Shown here piece by piece: positions 1-4,429 of a stretch of DNA of 5,787 bases. Source of the stretch: Candidatus Atribacteria bacterium (lineage in GTDB: Bacteria; Atribacterota; Phoenicimicrobiia; Phoenicimicrobiales; Stramentimicrobiaceae); NCBI GenBank assembly GCA_016934875.1, contig JAFGSC010000235.1:1-5787 (forward strand). The letters run 5' to 3'. Below the pieces are notes generated by a model that saw only the letters and a program-made list of their open reading frames with translations, had not been told where the DNA came from and did not search any database. Both the position numbers and the translations under genes were made by a program. Positions within the stretch are counted from its first letter, which is position 1. The number at the start of each line of letters is the position of its first letter.

Positions 1-96
1 AAAGGTTTTTGGATGGGAGTTTTGGGATTTTTAAAAGCAGTTATTTGGCCAGTTTTTCTTGTATATGAGTTATTAAAATTCTTAAAATGTGAATAA
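1..96 (+). CDS. C-terminal end of a small membrane protein (partial, cut by window edge)
   Basis: Frame 1 is open from the first base to TAA at 94-96 and gives 31 residues ending VYELLKFLKCE. The visible part is one hydrophobic helix (GVLGFLKAVIWPVFLVYELL) with a short charged tail, as in small single-span or C-terminally anchored membrane proteins. The start lies outside the window, so neither full length nor family can be given. A hairpin terminator follows about 90 bases downstream (188-219) and could end its transcript. An internal ATG at 13 could in principle start a very short protein, but it has no Shine-Dalgarno site. Function is unknown. Confidence 0.55.
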   Translation, partial: KGFWMGVLGFLKAVIWPVFLVYELLKFLKCE

Positions 97-145
97 ACAG
101 AAAATGTTCTTTGCTTTATTACATAATATTAATTGAGTTTATATC

Positions 146-257
146 AAAAGTTCTGAACGTGTCCAATAGGGAGAACTTGTTATTTTCAGCCCTTTGGTTT
201 TTACTGAAGGGCTTTTTTTCTTTATATAAATTATTTTTCAAAAAAAGAAGGATTTTT
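146..257 (+). repeat. Copy A of a ~112-bp hairpin-containing repeat
   Basis: This segment opens with AAAAGTTCT, carries a terminator-like hairpin, then a TTTATATAAAT-like stretch, and closes with AAGAAGGATTTTT. The same order and almost the same length occur at 4182-4295, and a shorter relative lies at 5626-5703. In this copy an upstream stem is also possible: AAGTTCT (148-154) pairs with AGAACTT (172-178). The matching start and end blocks are visible directly. Whether this is a structured RNA, a miniature mobile repeat or a reused terminator is not known. Confidence 0.5.
188..219 (+). terminator. Intrinsic terminator
   Basis: AGCCCTT (188-194) pairs with AAGGGCT (207-213) around a 12-base loop, followed directly by a run of seven T (213-219). 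It is well placed to end transcription of the partial gene at 1-96. A TTG-initiated reading frame (111-302) runs across this hairpin but looks spurious. Confidence 0.75.
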
Positions 258-302
258 AATAAGCTGTATAGTATATATAAAATAATGACTAAAAAAAATT
301 AA

Positions 303-500
303 ATAAGTCTATTTTTTATCAAAGCAGAATGTCTATAACAGCATTATACTAAAATAAAAAGCACTATTATCTAAGATTTAGCATAAGAGCAGCATTCTTT
401 CTCTATCTCAAGAGACCCACCAAGTAACACATCCTAACTATACTCACCATTCAAGCATCAATCTTCTATCATTACTCTCAAACTAAAATTAAATATTTTC
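303..500. other. Intergenic stretch with no recognised feature
   Basis: No convincing reading frame, tRNA or repeat was found on either strand. It is the leader region upstream of the riboswitch, so the riboswitch promoter should lie in its last part. TAAAAT at 484-489 resembles a -10 box, but no matching -35 box stands 16-18 bases upstream, so no promoter is called. Confidence 0.4.
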
Positions 501-790
501 TTCTGGATGAAGGTAACAGGAGAGACCTTTTCTTTCTATCATAAAAGAAAAGGAGCCGAAGAGGTAAGATACCAAAAATATCCAAACTTTCAGGCCAAAG
601 GACTGTTACCGGACAGAACTCTGGAGAGCTTTATACCAAAAAGCACCGAAGGGGCAATCCCTAAACTTTAGGAAAACCCATACAGAGTTTTACTTATAAA
701 GAATTATTTCCTAATCATTTAGGAAGAATCTTTCAGGCAAAAGGACAGAGTAAGAATAGTAATATAGCTATTTTTACTCTGTCCTTTTTT
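501..790 (+). promoter_or_regulatory. Tandem glycine riboswitch (two aptamers plus terminator platform)
   Basis: Two glycine aptamers stand in series, joined by a short linker. Aptamer 1 spans about 512-610. Its P1 helix is GGTAACAG (512-519) with CTGTTACC (603-610). Next come the conserved GGAGAGA block, a perfect 10-bp hairpin (526-535 with 544-553), a GCCGAAG core (555-561) and CTTTCAGGCCAAAGGAC. Aptamer 2 spans about 618-751. Its P1 is ACTCTG (618-623) with CAGAGT (746-751), enclosing GGAGAG, CACCGAAGGGGCAA (644-657) and CTTTCAGGCAAAAGGACAG. The 3' strand of this P1 is also part of the terminator stem, so glycine binding should block termination, making an ON switch as in the known gcvT-type class. 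No glycine cleavage or transport gene follows. The next gene is a 46-residue Arg-rich protein 150 bases beyond the terminator. Class assignment is secure; the regulated gene is not. Confidence 0.9.
743..790 (+). terminator. Riboswitch-controlled intrinsic terminator
   Basis: GGACAGAGTAAGAATAG (743-759) pairs with CTATTTTTACTCTGTCC (768-784) over 17 bp with a single G-U pair and an 8-base loop, followed by six T (785-790). Bases 746-751 are also needed for the P1 helix of glycine aptamer 2, so the two structures exclude each other. This is the expression platform of the riboswitch. Confidence 0.9.
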
Positions 791-886
791 ATTTACAATT
801 GTTGAAAATCGCTTAAAGATACAAAGATCGGGAAGTAGCGAAAATGCTAAACTTCAAAAATATCTAATTCTTTTAGTTTGGAAAAA

Positions 887-915
887 TGGACTGTGATGTT
901 CAGTGGATTGATAAT
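887..915 (+). promoter_or_regulatory. Possible sigma-70-type promoter for the 46-aa gene
   Basis: TGGACT (887-892; four of six matches to TTGACA) and GATAAT (910-915; five of six to TATAAT) are separated by exactly 17 bases. Transcription would start near 922, just ahead of the ribosome site at 926-932. If real, the small gene can be expressed without reading through the glycine riboswitch. AT-rich DNA gives many such matches by chance. Confidence 0.4.
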
Positions 916-941
916 TTTAATAAAAAGGAGGAGAACTTCTT

Positions 942-1082
942 ATGAATAAAAAAGAACGCCGTAATGGAAAAGAACGGAGAACGGGAATAGACCGCAGGAA
1001 ATCTAACGATCCGAATCATAAAGGCGTTGAACGCAGAATTGGCAACGAAAGAAGAAGTGTAACTGACAGAAGGAAACATTAA
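942..1082 (+). CDS. 46-aa Arg-rich RR/DRR-repeat protein of unknown function
   Basis: ATG at 942 follows AAGGAGGAG (926-934) at good spacing, and the frame ends at TAA 1080-1082. The protein is extremely basic and is made of repeated units of the form ERRxGxERRxxxDRR. The first set lies at residues 5-19 (ERRNGKERRTGIDRR). The second lies at 30-44 (ERRIGNERRSVTDRR), after a polar linker SNDPNHKG. The unit is thus an internal duplication of about 15 residues. There is no signal peptide, membrane helix or Cys/His metal site. I know such RR..DRR strings as short proteins or as extensions of larger proteins in various bacteria, but not a function. Nucleic-acid binding is a guess from charge alone. 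It is the first gene after the tandem glycine riboswitch, yet has a possible promoter of its own at 887-915. The strong ribosome site and the preserved repeat argue that it is real. Confidence 0.7.
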   Translation: MNKKERRNGKERRTGIDRRKSNDPNHKGVERRIGNERRSVTDRRKH

Positions 1083-1117
1083 ATATTTTAATAATTATAT
1101 TTTTATCTAAGCAAAAT

Positions 1118-1147
1118 AAAGGACTGTTACCCGACAGAACTCTGGAG
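1118..1147 (+). repeat. Fragment of the glycine riboswitch (aptamer 1/2 junction)
   Basis: Thirty bases match 597-626 with one difference (C in place of G at 1131). In the complete riboswitch this piece is the 3' P1 strand of aptamer 1, the linker and the 5' P1 strand of aptamer 2. Its pairing partners are missing here: no GGTAACAG precedes it, and the CACCGAAG core does not follow. It cannot fold as an aptamer and is best read as a remnant of a duplication or recombination. Confidence 0.8.
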
Positions 1148-1151
1148 TTGT

Positions 1152-1211
1152 AAGACGGGGATATTTTTCTTTTGTATCCCTATATTTAAAAGTAAAGTGT
1201 GTCCCCGTTTT
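1152..1211 (+). repeat. REP-like imperfect palindrome
   Basis: AAGACGGGGA (1152-1161) pairs with TCCCCGTTTT (1202-1211) over 10 bp with one G-U pair. Inside it, GGGATA (1158-1163) can instead pair with TATCCC (1175-1180), so two stems compete. The GTGTCCCCGTTTT end resembles the repeats that accompany REP-associated Y1 transposases in many bacteria (recollection, not a search). The end of such a transposase lies in this window at 3955-4061. A weak terminator is an alternative, but the T-tract is only four bases long. Confidence 0.45.
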
Positions 1212-1236
1212 GTAAAAATAGTATTTCGTTGATTAA

Positions 1237-1428
1237 ATTTCTTATAATCCATATAGTGATGGAATATCAATAACACGAGAAGGATTTTCTAAAACTCAAT
1301 ATTTTGTCGGATTACCTAAGGTAGAAATTATTACAGCTGTAAAAGAAAAAATTTATATTGAACAATTCTCGGGTTTAATATTAATATATCTAATTGAAGA
1401 TTTAGCAAGAAAGACAGAAACAGATTGA
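1237..1428 (+). pseudogene. Startless reading-frame remnant, family not recognised
   Basis: The frame is open from just after a TAA at 1234-1236 to TGA at 1426-1428. It gives 63 residues with protein-like composition, including GFSKTQYFVGLPKVEIITAV and a C-terminal helical part (SGLILIYLIEDLARKTETD). No ATG, GTG or TTG lies in frame near the beginning, and no ribosome site is visible. The REP-like palindrome ends only 25 bases upstream. This is what the 3' part of a gene would look like after its 5' half was replaced. I do not recognise the family. It ends 35 bases before the ATG at 1464 in the channel region. It could be a chance open stretch, though the amino-acid pattern argues mildly against that. 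Confidence 0.35.
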
Positions 1429-1463
1429 TTCCTTTTCTAAAATCTAGTAAGAGATGATGAAAG

Positions 1464-1553
1464 ATGAATACTAAATTTTAAAAAAGATTATATGAAATAT
1501 TAGAAATCGCAGCAATTAGAGATAGAATTAGCAAATTATTTGATATATTTATC
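1464..1553 (+). other. Natural N-terminus of the potassium channel, interrupted by an in-frame TAA
   Basis: ATG at 1464 is in frame with the channel gene at 1554 and reads MNTKF, then TAA (1479-1481). It then continues without further stops as KRLYEILEIAAIRDRISKLF and DIFI straight into the channel. The post-stop residues look like the cytoplasmic N-terminus of KvAP-like channels, and DIFI begins the first membrane helix. No ATG, GTG or TTG occurs between the stop and 1554. A single base change at 1479 (TAA to AAA, CAA or GAA) would restore a 299-residue protein. It may be a genuine nonsense mutation, a sequencing error beside the A-run, or a case of initiation at a rare codon. Confidence 0.55.
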
Positions 1554-2363
1554 ATGACCTTAATTACGCTTAACGTAGTTGCTGTTATTTTAGCTACTGT
1601 TGAAAGATTAAATTTACAATATCAATATTTTTTCCGTATCTTTGAAATATTTTCAGTGACCATATTTACCATAGAGTACCTCCTAAGATTATGGACCTGC
1701 ACTATTAATAAAAATTATAGAAATTCTATCACCGGAAGAATAAAATATATTTTTACTCCTTATGCAATTATCGATTTATTAGCCATTTTACCCTTTTATT
1801 TACCCATGATTATTCCCTTAGATTTAAGATTTATTAGGGCAGTGCGTCTTTTTCGCCTATTCCGCTTATTTAAAATAGGTCGATATTCAAAAGCCGTAGT
1901 TATACTTAAAAAGCTCTTAAAAGATAAGAAAGAAGAATTGCTCTTAGTAATCTTTATAGCATTTATTTTATTAATTATATTTTCCAGCCTAATATATTTT
2001 ATTGAAAAAGAAGCTCAACCTGAAGCATTTTCTAGTATTCCAGCGGCGATGTGGTGGGGGATAACTACTTTAACTACCGTAGGTTATGGTGATATTTATC
2101 CCATTACTACATTAGGAAAAATCGTAGGAGCTTTGATTGCTTTCTTGGGAATTGGGTTGTTCGCCTTACCTGCTGGCATACTTGGTTCTGGTTTAGTAGA
2201 AGCAACTCGAAAAAAAGAAAAAGGTGATGAAAAATTAGTGGAAGAATCTAGCAAAAATGAACTAATAAAACATCCCCACGTAAATGAAAAAATAAAAATA
2301 TTAGAAGAAAAATTAAAAGGTGCAGTTGAAGAGCTAGAGTTATTAAAGAAAATATTAAAATAG
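1554..2363 (+). CDS. KvAP-like voltage-gated potassium channel (6-TM)
   Basis: This encodes a six-helix, one-pore tetrameric K+ channel of the inner membrane that opens with voltage. Counting from 1554, the end of S1 lies at residues 1-17, S2 at about 25-48 (conserved acidic E41), S3 at 66-88 (D74 in YAIIDLLAILP) and S4 at 91-110. S4 has charges at every third position: R92, R95, R98, R101, R104, K107 and R110. S5 spans about 128-150, the pore helix 161-173, the selectivity filter TTVGYGD 174-180 and S6 186-215. The hydrophilic tail (216-269) ends in a heptad-like Leu/Glu/Lys stretch (IKILEEKLKGAVEELELL) that may form a coiled coil. All functional elements are intact. The annotated ATG is doubtful: it has no Shine-Dalgarno site and cuts into S1. 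Homologous-looking sequence continues upstream to 1464 but is broken by TAA. A shortened S1 could impair folding, so a functional, mutated or misread gene are all possible. Confidence 0.88.
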   Translation: MTLITLNVVAVILATVERLNLQYQYFFRIFEIFSVTIFTIEYLLRLWTCTINKNYRNSITGRIKYIFTPYAIIDLLAILPFYLPMIIPLDLRFIRAVRLFRLFRLFKIGRYSKAVVILKKLLKDKKEELLLVIFIAFILLIIFSSLIYFIEKEAQPEAFSSIPAAMWWGITTLTTVGYGDIYPITTLGKIVGALIAFLGIGLFALPAGILGSGLVEATRKKEKGDEKLVEESSKNELIKHPHVNEKIKILEEKLKGAVEELELLKKILK

Positions 2364-2592
2364 AAAACTGTACTATTATCTAATTATGGAATAAATGGGA
2401 ACACTGTACATCTCATTTTCTTATACAATTAATATTTTACTTTTAAATTAAATAAATCGGGAAGGGGTAAAATAATTTTTTAAAATTTTGGCGGGCTTTG
2501 AAAACCTGTGTGTAAAAACCCCGTATTCCTCTCATTCATCGAAAGTAGTTAGAATTTCGGTTTTAATCAAATGATCGAACTTATCTTAGTAG

Positions 2593-2615
2593 TTAGGCGA
2601 AATGGCGTCAACCAG
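2593..2615 (+). repeat. Left inverted repeat of the GC-rich cassette
   Basis: It begins TTAGGCGA and ends GGCGTCAACCAG. Compared with the reverse complement of 3717-3739, it differs only at positions 9, 10 and 16 of 23. It sits 58 bases before the start of the cassette gene. Confidence 0.7.
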
Positions 2616-2623
2616 CAATAAAG

Positions 2624-2648
2624 GCGACTCAGACATGGGCTGAGTCGC
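2624..2648 (+). promoter_or_regulatory. Perfect stem-loop just upstream of the ribosome site
   Basis: GCGACTCAG (2624-2632) and CTGAGTCGC (2640-2648) form a 9-bp perfect stem with a 7-base loop. It ends nine bases before AAGGAGGGG (2657-2665) and has no T-tract, so it is not a terminator. It may stabilise the 5' end of the transcript, tune translation, or bind a protein as DNA. It lies inside the cassette, next to the left inverted repeat. Confidence 0.55.
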
Positions 2649-2672
2649 AAAGATATAAGGAGGGGAAAAAAG

Positions 2673-3656
2673 ATGCTTAAATTTGGAAAAATTGTCAGCT
2701 ATTTAATTCTGGTCATTGCCTTTACCATCTTAATGGTTTTTATGGCTGAAGGTGAGAGCAGTGCAGCAGGTGACCCGGATACCAATAAGGCTATTATCGG
2801 CCGTCTCGCGGAGCTCTGGAACACAGGGAACATGGCCATAGCAGACGAGATTTTCGGCGCCGACTTCGTCAACCATGATCCCAACGATCCCAAGGTTACC
2901 AATCTCGAGAGCTACAAAGGATACGTCGCAGCGATTCTAACTAGCTTCCCTGACTTCCATGTCACCACTAATGACCTGATTGTCGAAGGGGACAAGGTGG
3001 CAGTCCGCTGGATAATTACCGCCACACACCAGGGTGAGTTTGCGGGTATCCCGGCGACTGGTATAGAGGCGACGTGGACGGGGATGACCATCTGGCGTTT
3101 CGCGGACGGCAAGCTCGTGGAAGGCTGGTGGATGAAGGACGTACTGGGCTTACTGCAACAACTCGGCGTGATTCCTCCGATGGGGCCCATAGATTTCACC
3201 TGGGGCACACCGTCTGAAGTAACCGGTGACCCCGGTGATCCGGATGCCAATAAAAAGGTTTTTTACCGTACGGTTAATGACTTTTGGAACCAGAGGAACG
3301 TTGCTGTAATAGACGAACTTTACGCCACCGACTACTTGGGCCACGATCCTAGTGGGCTCCATGGTGCCACCCTCGAGGAGATGAAGCAATCCGCCGCCGG
3401 ACTCTTCACCGCCTTACCGGACTTCCATCTTATCCTTGATGACGAGATTGCTGAAGGGGATAAGATTGCGAAACGTTGGACAGTTACCGGTACGCAAAAG
3501 GGTGAGTTTATGGGAATTCCCCCAACAGGAAACCACGTAACCATCACAGGCATCAGCTTCTACCGCTTTGCTGACGGTAAAGTGGTGGAAACCTGGTGGA
3601 GTCAAGATGCACTGGGCCTTCTCCAGCAACTCGGCGTTATTCCCCCGCCGAGATAG
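2673..3656 (+). CDS. Exported protein with two tandem SnoaL-like (NTF2-fold) domains
   Basis: ATG at 2673 follows AAGGAGGGG at good spacing; the protein has 327 residues. Residues 1-32 look like a signal peptide: Lys near the N-terminus, a hydrophobic core at 9-24 and a small-residue end (ESSAAG). Two copies of an ester-cyclase/SnoaL-like domain follow, at about 35-169 and 190-325. Matching landmarks are exactly 156 residues apart: HDP 68 and 224, PDFH 93 and 249, EGDK 105 and 261, GEFxGIPxTG 121 and 277, RFADGK 142 and 298, LGLLQQLGVIPP 158 and 314. From HDP to the end, 57 of 102 positions are identical, so this is an internal duplication. SnoaL-fold proteins include polyketide cyclases and many small-ligand or hydrolytic enzymes, usually cytoplasmic with one domain; substrate and activity here are unknown. 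The gene is far GC-richer than its neighbours and is flanked by inverted repeats, which suggests transfer. Confidence 0.85.
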   Translation: MLKFGKIVSYLILVIAFTILMVFMAEGESSAAGDPDTNKAIIGRLAELWNTGNMAIADEIFGADFVNHDPNDPKVTNLESYKGYVAAILTSFPDFHVTTNDLIVEGDKVAVRWIITATHQGEFAGIPATGIEATWTGMTIWRFADGKLVEGWWMKDVLGLLQQLGVIPPMGPIDFTWGTPSEVTGDPGDPDANKKVFYRTVNDFWNQRNVAVIDELYATDYLGHDPSGLHGATLEEMKQSAAGLFTALPDFHLILDDEIAEGDKIAKRWTVTGTQKGEFMGIPPTGNHVTITGISFYRFADGKVVETWWSQDALGLLQQLGVIPPPR

Positions 3657-3674
3657 ATAGGGTAGTAATCTCTG

Positions 3675-3702
3675 TAACTTACTTTCCCATGGGAGTAGGT
3701 TA
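3675..3702 (+). other. Stem-loop after the SnoaL-like gene
   Basis: TAACTTACTTTC (3675-3686) can pair with GGGAGTAGGTTA (3691-3702), with three G-U pairs, around a 4-base loop. A second small hairpin (AGTAAT 3702-3707 with ATTACT 3713-3718) overlaps its last base. No T-tract follows, so it is not a standard intrinsic terminator. It may protect the 3' end of the transcript or be part of the right end of the element. Confidence 0.4.
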
Positions 3703-3716
3703 GTAATAAGTCATTA

Positions 3717-3739
3717 CTGGTTGCCGCCACATCGCCTAA
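3717..3739 (-). repeat. Right inverted repeat of the GC-rich cassette
   Basis: Read on the minus strand it starts TTAGGCGA and ends GGCGGCAACCAG, matching 2593-2615 at 20 of 23 positions. It lies 60 bases after the stop codon of the cassette gene and runs directly into the IS1182-like end. Confidence 0.7.
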
Positions 3740-3762
3740 TGAGACTGTCGGAAAAGTCTCAT
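3739..3762 (+). repeat. Palindromic end of an IS1182-like element
   Basis: ATGAGACT (3739-3746) and AGTCTCAT (3755-3762) form a perfect 8-bp stem around GTCGGAAA. The GAGACTGTCGGAAAAGTCTC string resembles ends I associate with IS1182-type elements. An IS1182-like transposase start lies 66 bases downstream, in the expected orientation. The matching right end was not found in the window. Confidence 0.5.
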
Positions 3763-3828
3763 ATTTTAAAAAATATAGTAAAAATTGATTTTTGATAAAA
3801 AAAACAGTAATTAGGAGGAGGTAGTTTT

Positions 3829-3912
3829 ATGGCTCGATTTAAGCCAGTATCCTATGCTCAAACATTAATGGTTCCCATTATATTAGAAAAGCAGTTGGTT
3901 CCAGGGACATAG
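3829..3912 (+). pseudogene. IS1182-family transposase, N-terminal remnant
   Basis: ATG at 3829 follows a strong AGGAGGAGG (3813-3821). The frame gives 27 residues beginning MARFKPVSYAQTLMVPIILE and ending KQLVPGT, then TAG at 3910-3912. This matches the characteristic start of IS1182-family DDE transposases (MARFKP.SY.Q..M.PVSLE.QLVPGT), which are normally several hundred residues long. After the stop, the sequence no longer resembles that family. The same frame passes into the tail of an unrelated REP-associated transposase. The copy is a dead 5' stub; its ribosome site and upstream palindrome are still well preserved. Confidence 0.75.
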
Positions 3913-3954
3913 AATTTAAAAATAGGTAGATGTGTTACTAATTCGATAACTTTT

Positions 3955-4061
3955 AGCAGACAACCCATAGGATCTGAGGAGTTCTTAACCAGATGGTTGA
4001 GAATTTAGGTATTATTATATATAGACATCCTAAAGGAAGACTTCGCAAAATTGAAAATTAA
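3955..4061 (+). pseudogene. REP-associated (Y1) transposase, C-terminal remnant with frameshift
   Basis: From about 3955 the frame reads SRQPIGSEEFLTR. It then shifts at about 3991-3993, and the next frame reads MVENLGIIIYRHPKGRLRKIEN to TAA at 4059-4061. Joined, this resembles the C-terminal tail of REP-associated tyrosine transposases: a GRPLGSEEF block, a Leu-rich helix, and a basic RGRPRKxEN-like end. The catalytic HUH and Tyr regions are absent. The piece lies in the same frame as the IS1182 stub upstream, separated by its TAG and about 14 codons of unassigned sequence, so two broken transposases are now spliced together. Family assignment rests on motif memory, not a search. Confidence 0.6.
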
Positions 4062-4087
4062 AACATAGAAAAAATAGGATATGTTGT

Positions 4088-4114
4088 CCCATTTTAATTG
4101 AAAAAATTGATGGG
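4088..4114 (+). repeat. Small REP-like palindrome after the Y1 transposase remnant
   Basis: CCCAT (4088-4092) pairs with ATGGG (4110-4114), with an inner AATT/AATT pairing. It starts 27 bases after the transposase remnant and is followed by CAAGACCCGATCCC (4137-4150). REP-type palindromes commonly flank such transposases, so this may be its end; the match is weak. Confidence 0.3.
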
Positions 4115-4181
4115 AAAGATGAAAAGTGATATTTCAAGACCCGATCCCATAAGCTTGGTGAGGAAAATAGAATATAGAAGT

Positions 4182-4295
4182 AAAAGTTCTGTCTATGTTA
4201 CAGTCTGAGAAACCTGACAATTCCAAGGCCTTTGGCCTTTTGCTGAAGGATTTTTTTTGTTTTTATAAATTTATCGTAGGAAAAGAAGGATTTTT
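4182..4295 (+). repeat. Copy B of the hairpin-containing repeat
   Basis: It begins AAAAGTTCT and ends AAGAAGGATTTTT, exactly as the copy at 146-257, with nearly the same length (114 against 112 bases). In the middle it has a CCTTTGG...CTGAAGG-T(n) hairpin and a TTTTTATAAATTT stretch. Its first part, AGTTCTGTC followed by TTACAGTC, also resembles the reverse complement of the riboswitch junction at 601-619. Confidence 0.5.
4225..4258 (+). terminator. Intrinsic terminator within repeat copy B
   Basis: AAGGCC (4225-4230) pairs with GGCCTT (4234-4239) around TTT. Alternatively, CCTT (4229-4232) pairs with AAGG (4246-4249), immediately followed by eight T (4251-4258). The second fold has the same layout as the terminator at 188-219. 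It would insulate the OmpA-family gene from transcription of the transposase debris. Confidence 0.6.
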
Positions 4296-4388
4296 CGATG
4301 TTTTATCGAATGATAAATAAGGGATATATTCATAAAAGTTTAGGGCATAGTGCATATACAATGAGCAGAGTGTGTTTCAAATTCCATC

Positions 4389-4397
4389 TGATATAAA
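4389..4397 (+). promoter_or_regulatory. Possible extended -10 promoter for the OmpA-family gene
   Basis: TGATATAAA combines the TGn extension with TATAAA (4392-4397). No good -35 box stands 17 bases upstream, which extended -10 promoters can tolerate. Transcription would begin near 4404, just ahead of the ribosome site at 4415-4421. TTTATC/TATATT at 4302-4330 is a weaker alternative. Confidence 0.3.
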
Positions 4398-4429
4398 TTG
4401 ACTATAAAAAATAAAAGGAGGTAAAAAAA

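Larger units (their letters stand above)
2593..3739 (+). mobile_element. GC-rich gene cassette bounded by 23-bp inverted repeats
   Basis: The two ends are imperfect inverted repeats (2593-2615 and 3717-3739; 20 of 23 positions match, outermost bases TTAGGCGA). Between them the base composition changes sharply. A sample line inside (3001-3060) has 36 G+C of 60, whereas a line in the channel gene (1921-1980) has 11 of 60. The only gene inside encodes an exported two-domain SnoaL-like protein; no transposase is present. The repeats therefore look like the ends of a non-autonomous element that brought in this gene. No clear target duplication is visible beyond a possible TA at each tip. The right end touches an IS1182-like end (3739-3762). 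That it moved as a unit is inference. Confidence 0.55.

Noticed and set aside
111..302. Reading frame of 63 codons starting at TTG
   Set aside because: It has no ribosome site, runs through the terminator hairpin and T-tract at 188-219, and its composition is that of AT-rich noncoding DNA.
303..500. Possible transposase remnant on the minus strand
   Set aside because: Short open pieces such as MVSIVRMCYLVGLLR vaguely recall transposase starts, but stops are frequent and no family motif follows.
2364..2592. Search for RNA genes or a promoter in the gap before the cassette
   Set aside because: A short GC patch (about 2499-2535) suggested a tRNA-like fold, but no cloverleaf or conserved loop could be drawn. 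Nothing else was recognised.
2699..3629. Several minus-strand frames of 67-112 codons
   Set aside because: All lie opposite the SnoaL-like gene, appear because that segment is GC-rich, and encode no recognisable motif.
4398..4403. TTGACT as a -35 box before the OmpA-family gene
   Set aside because: A -10 box 17 bases downstream would fall on the ribosome site and start codon region, so it cannot drive this gene.
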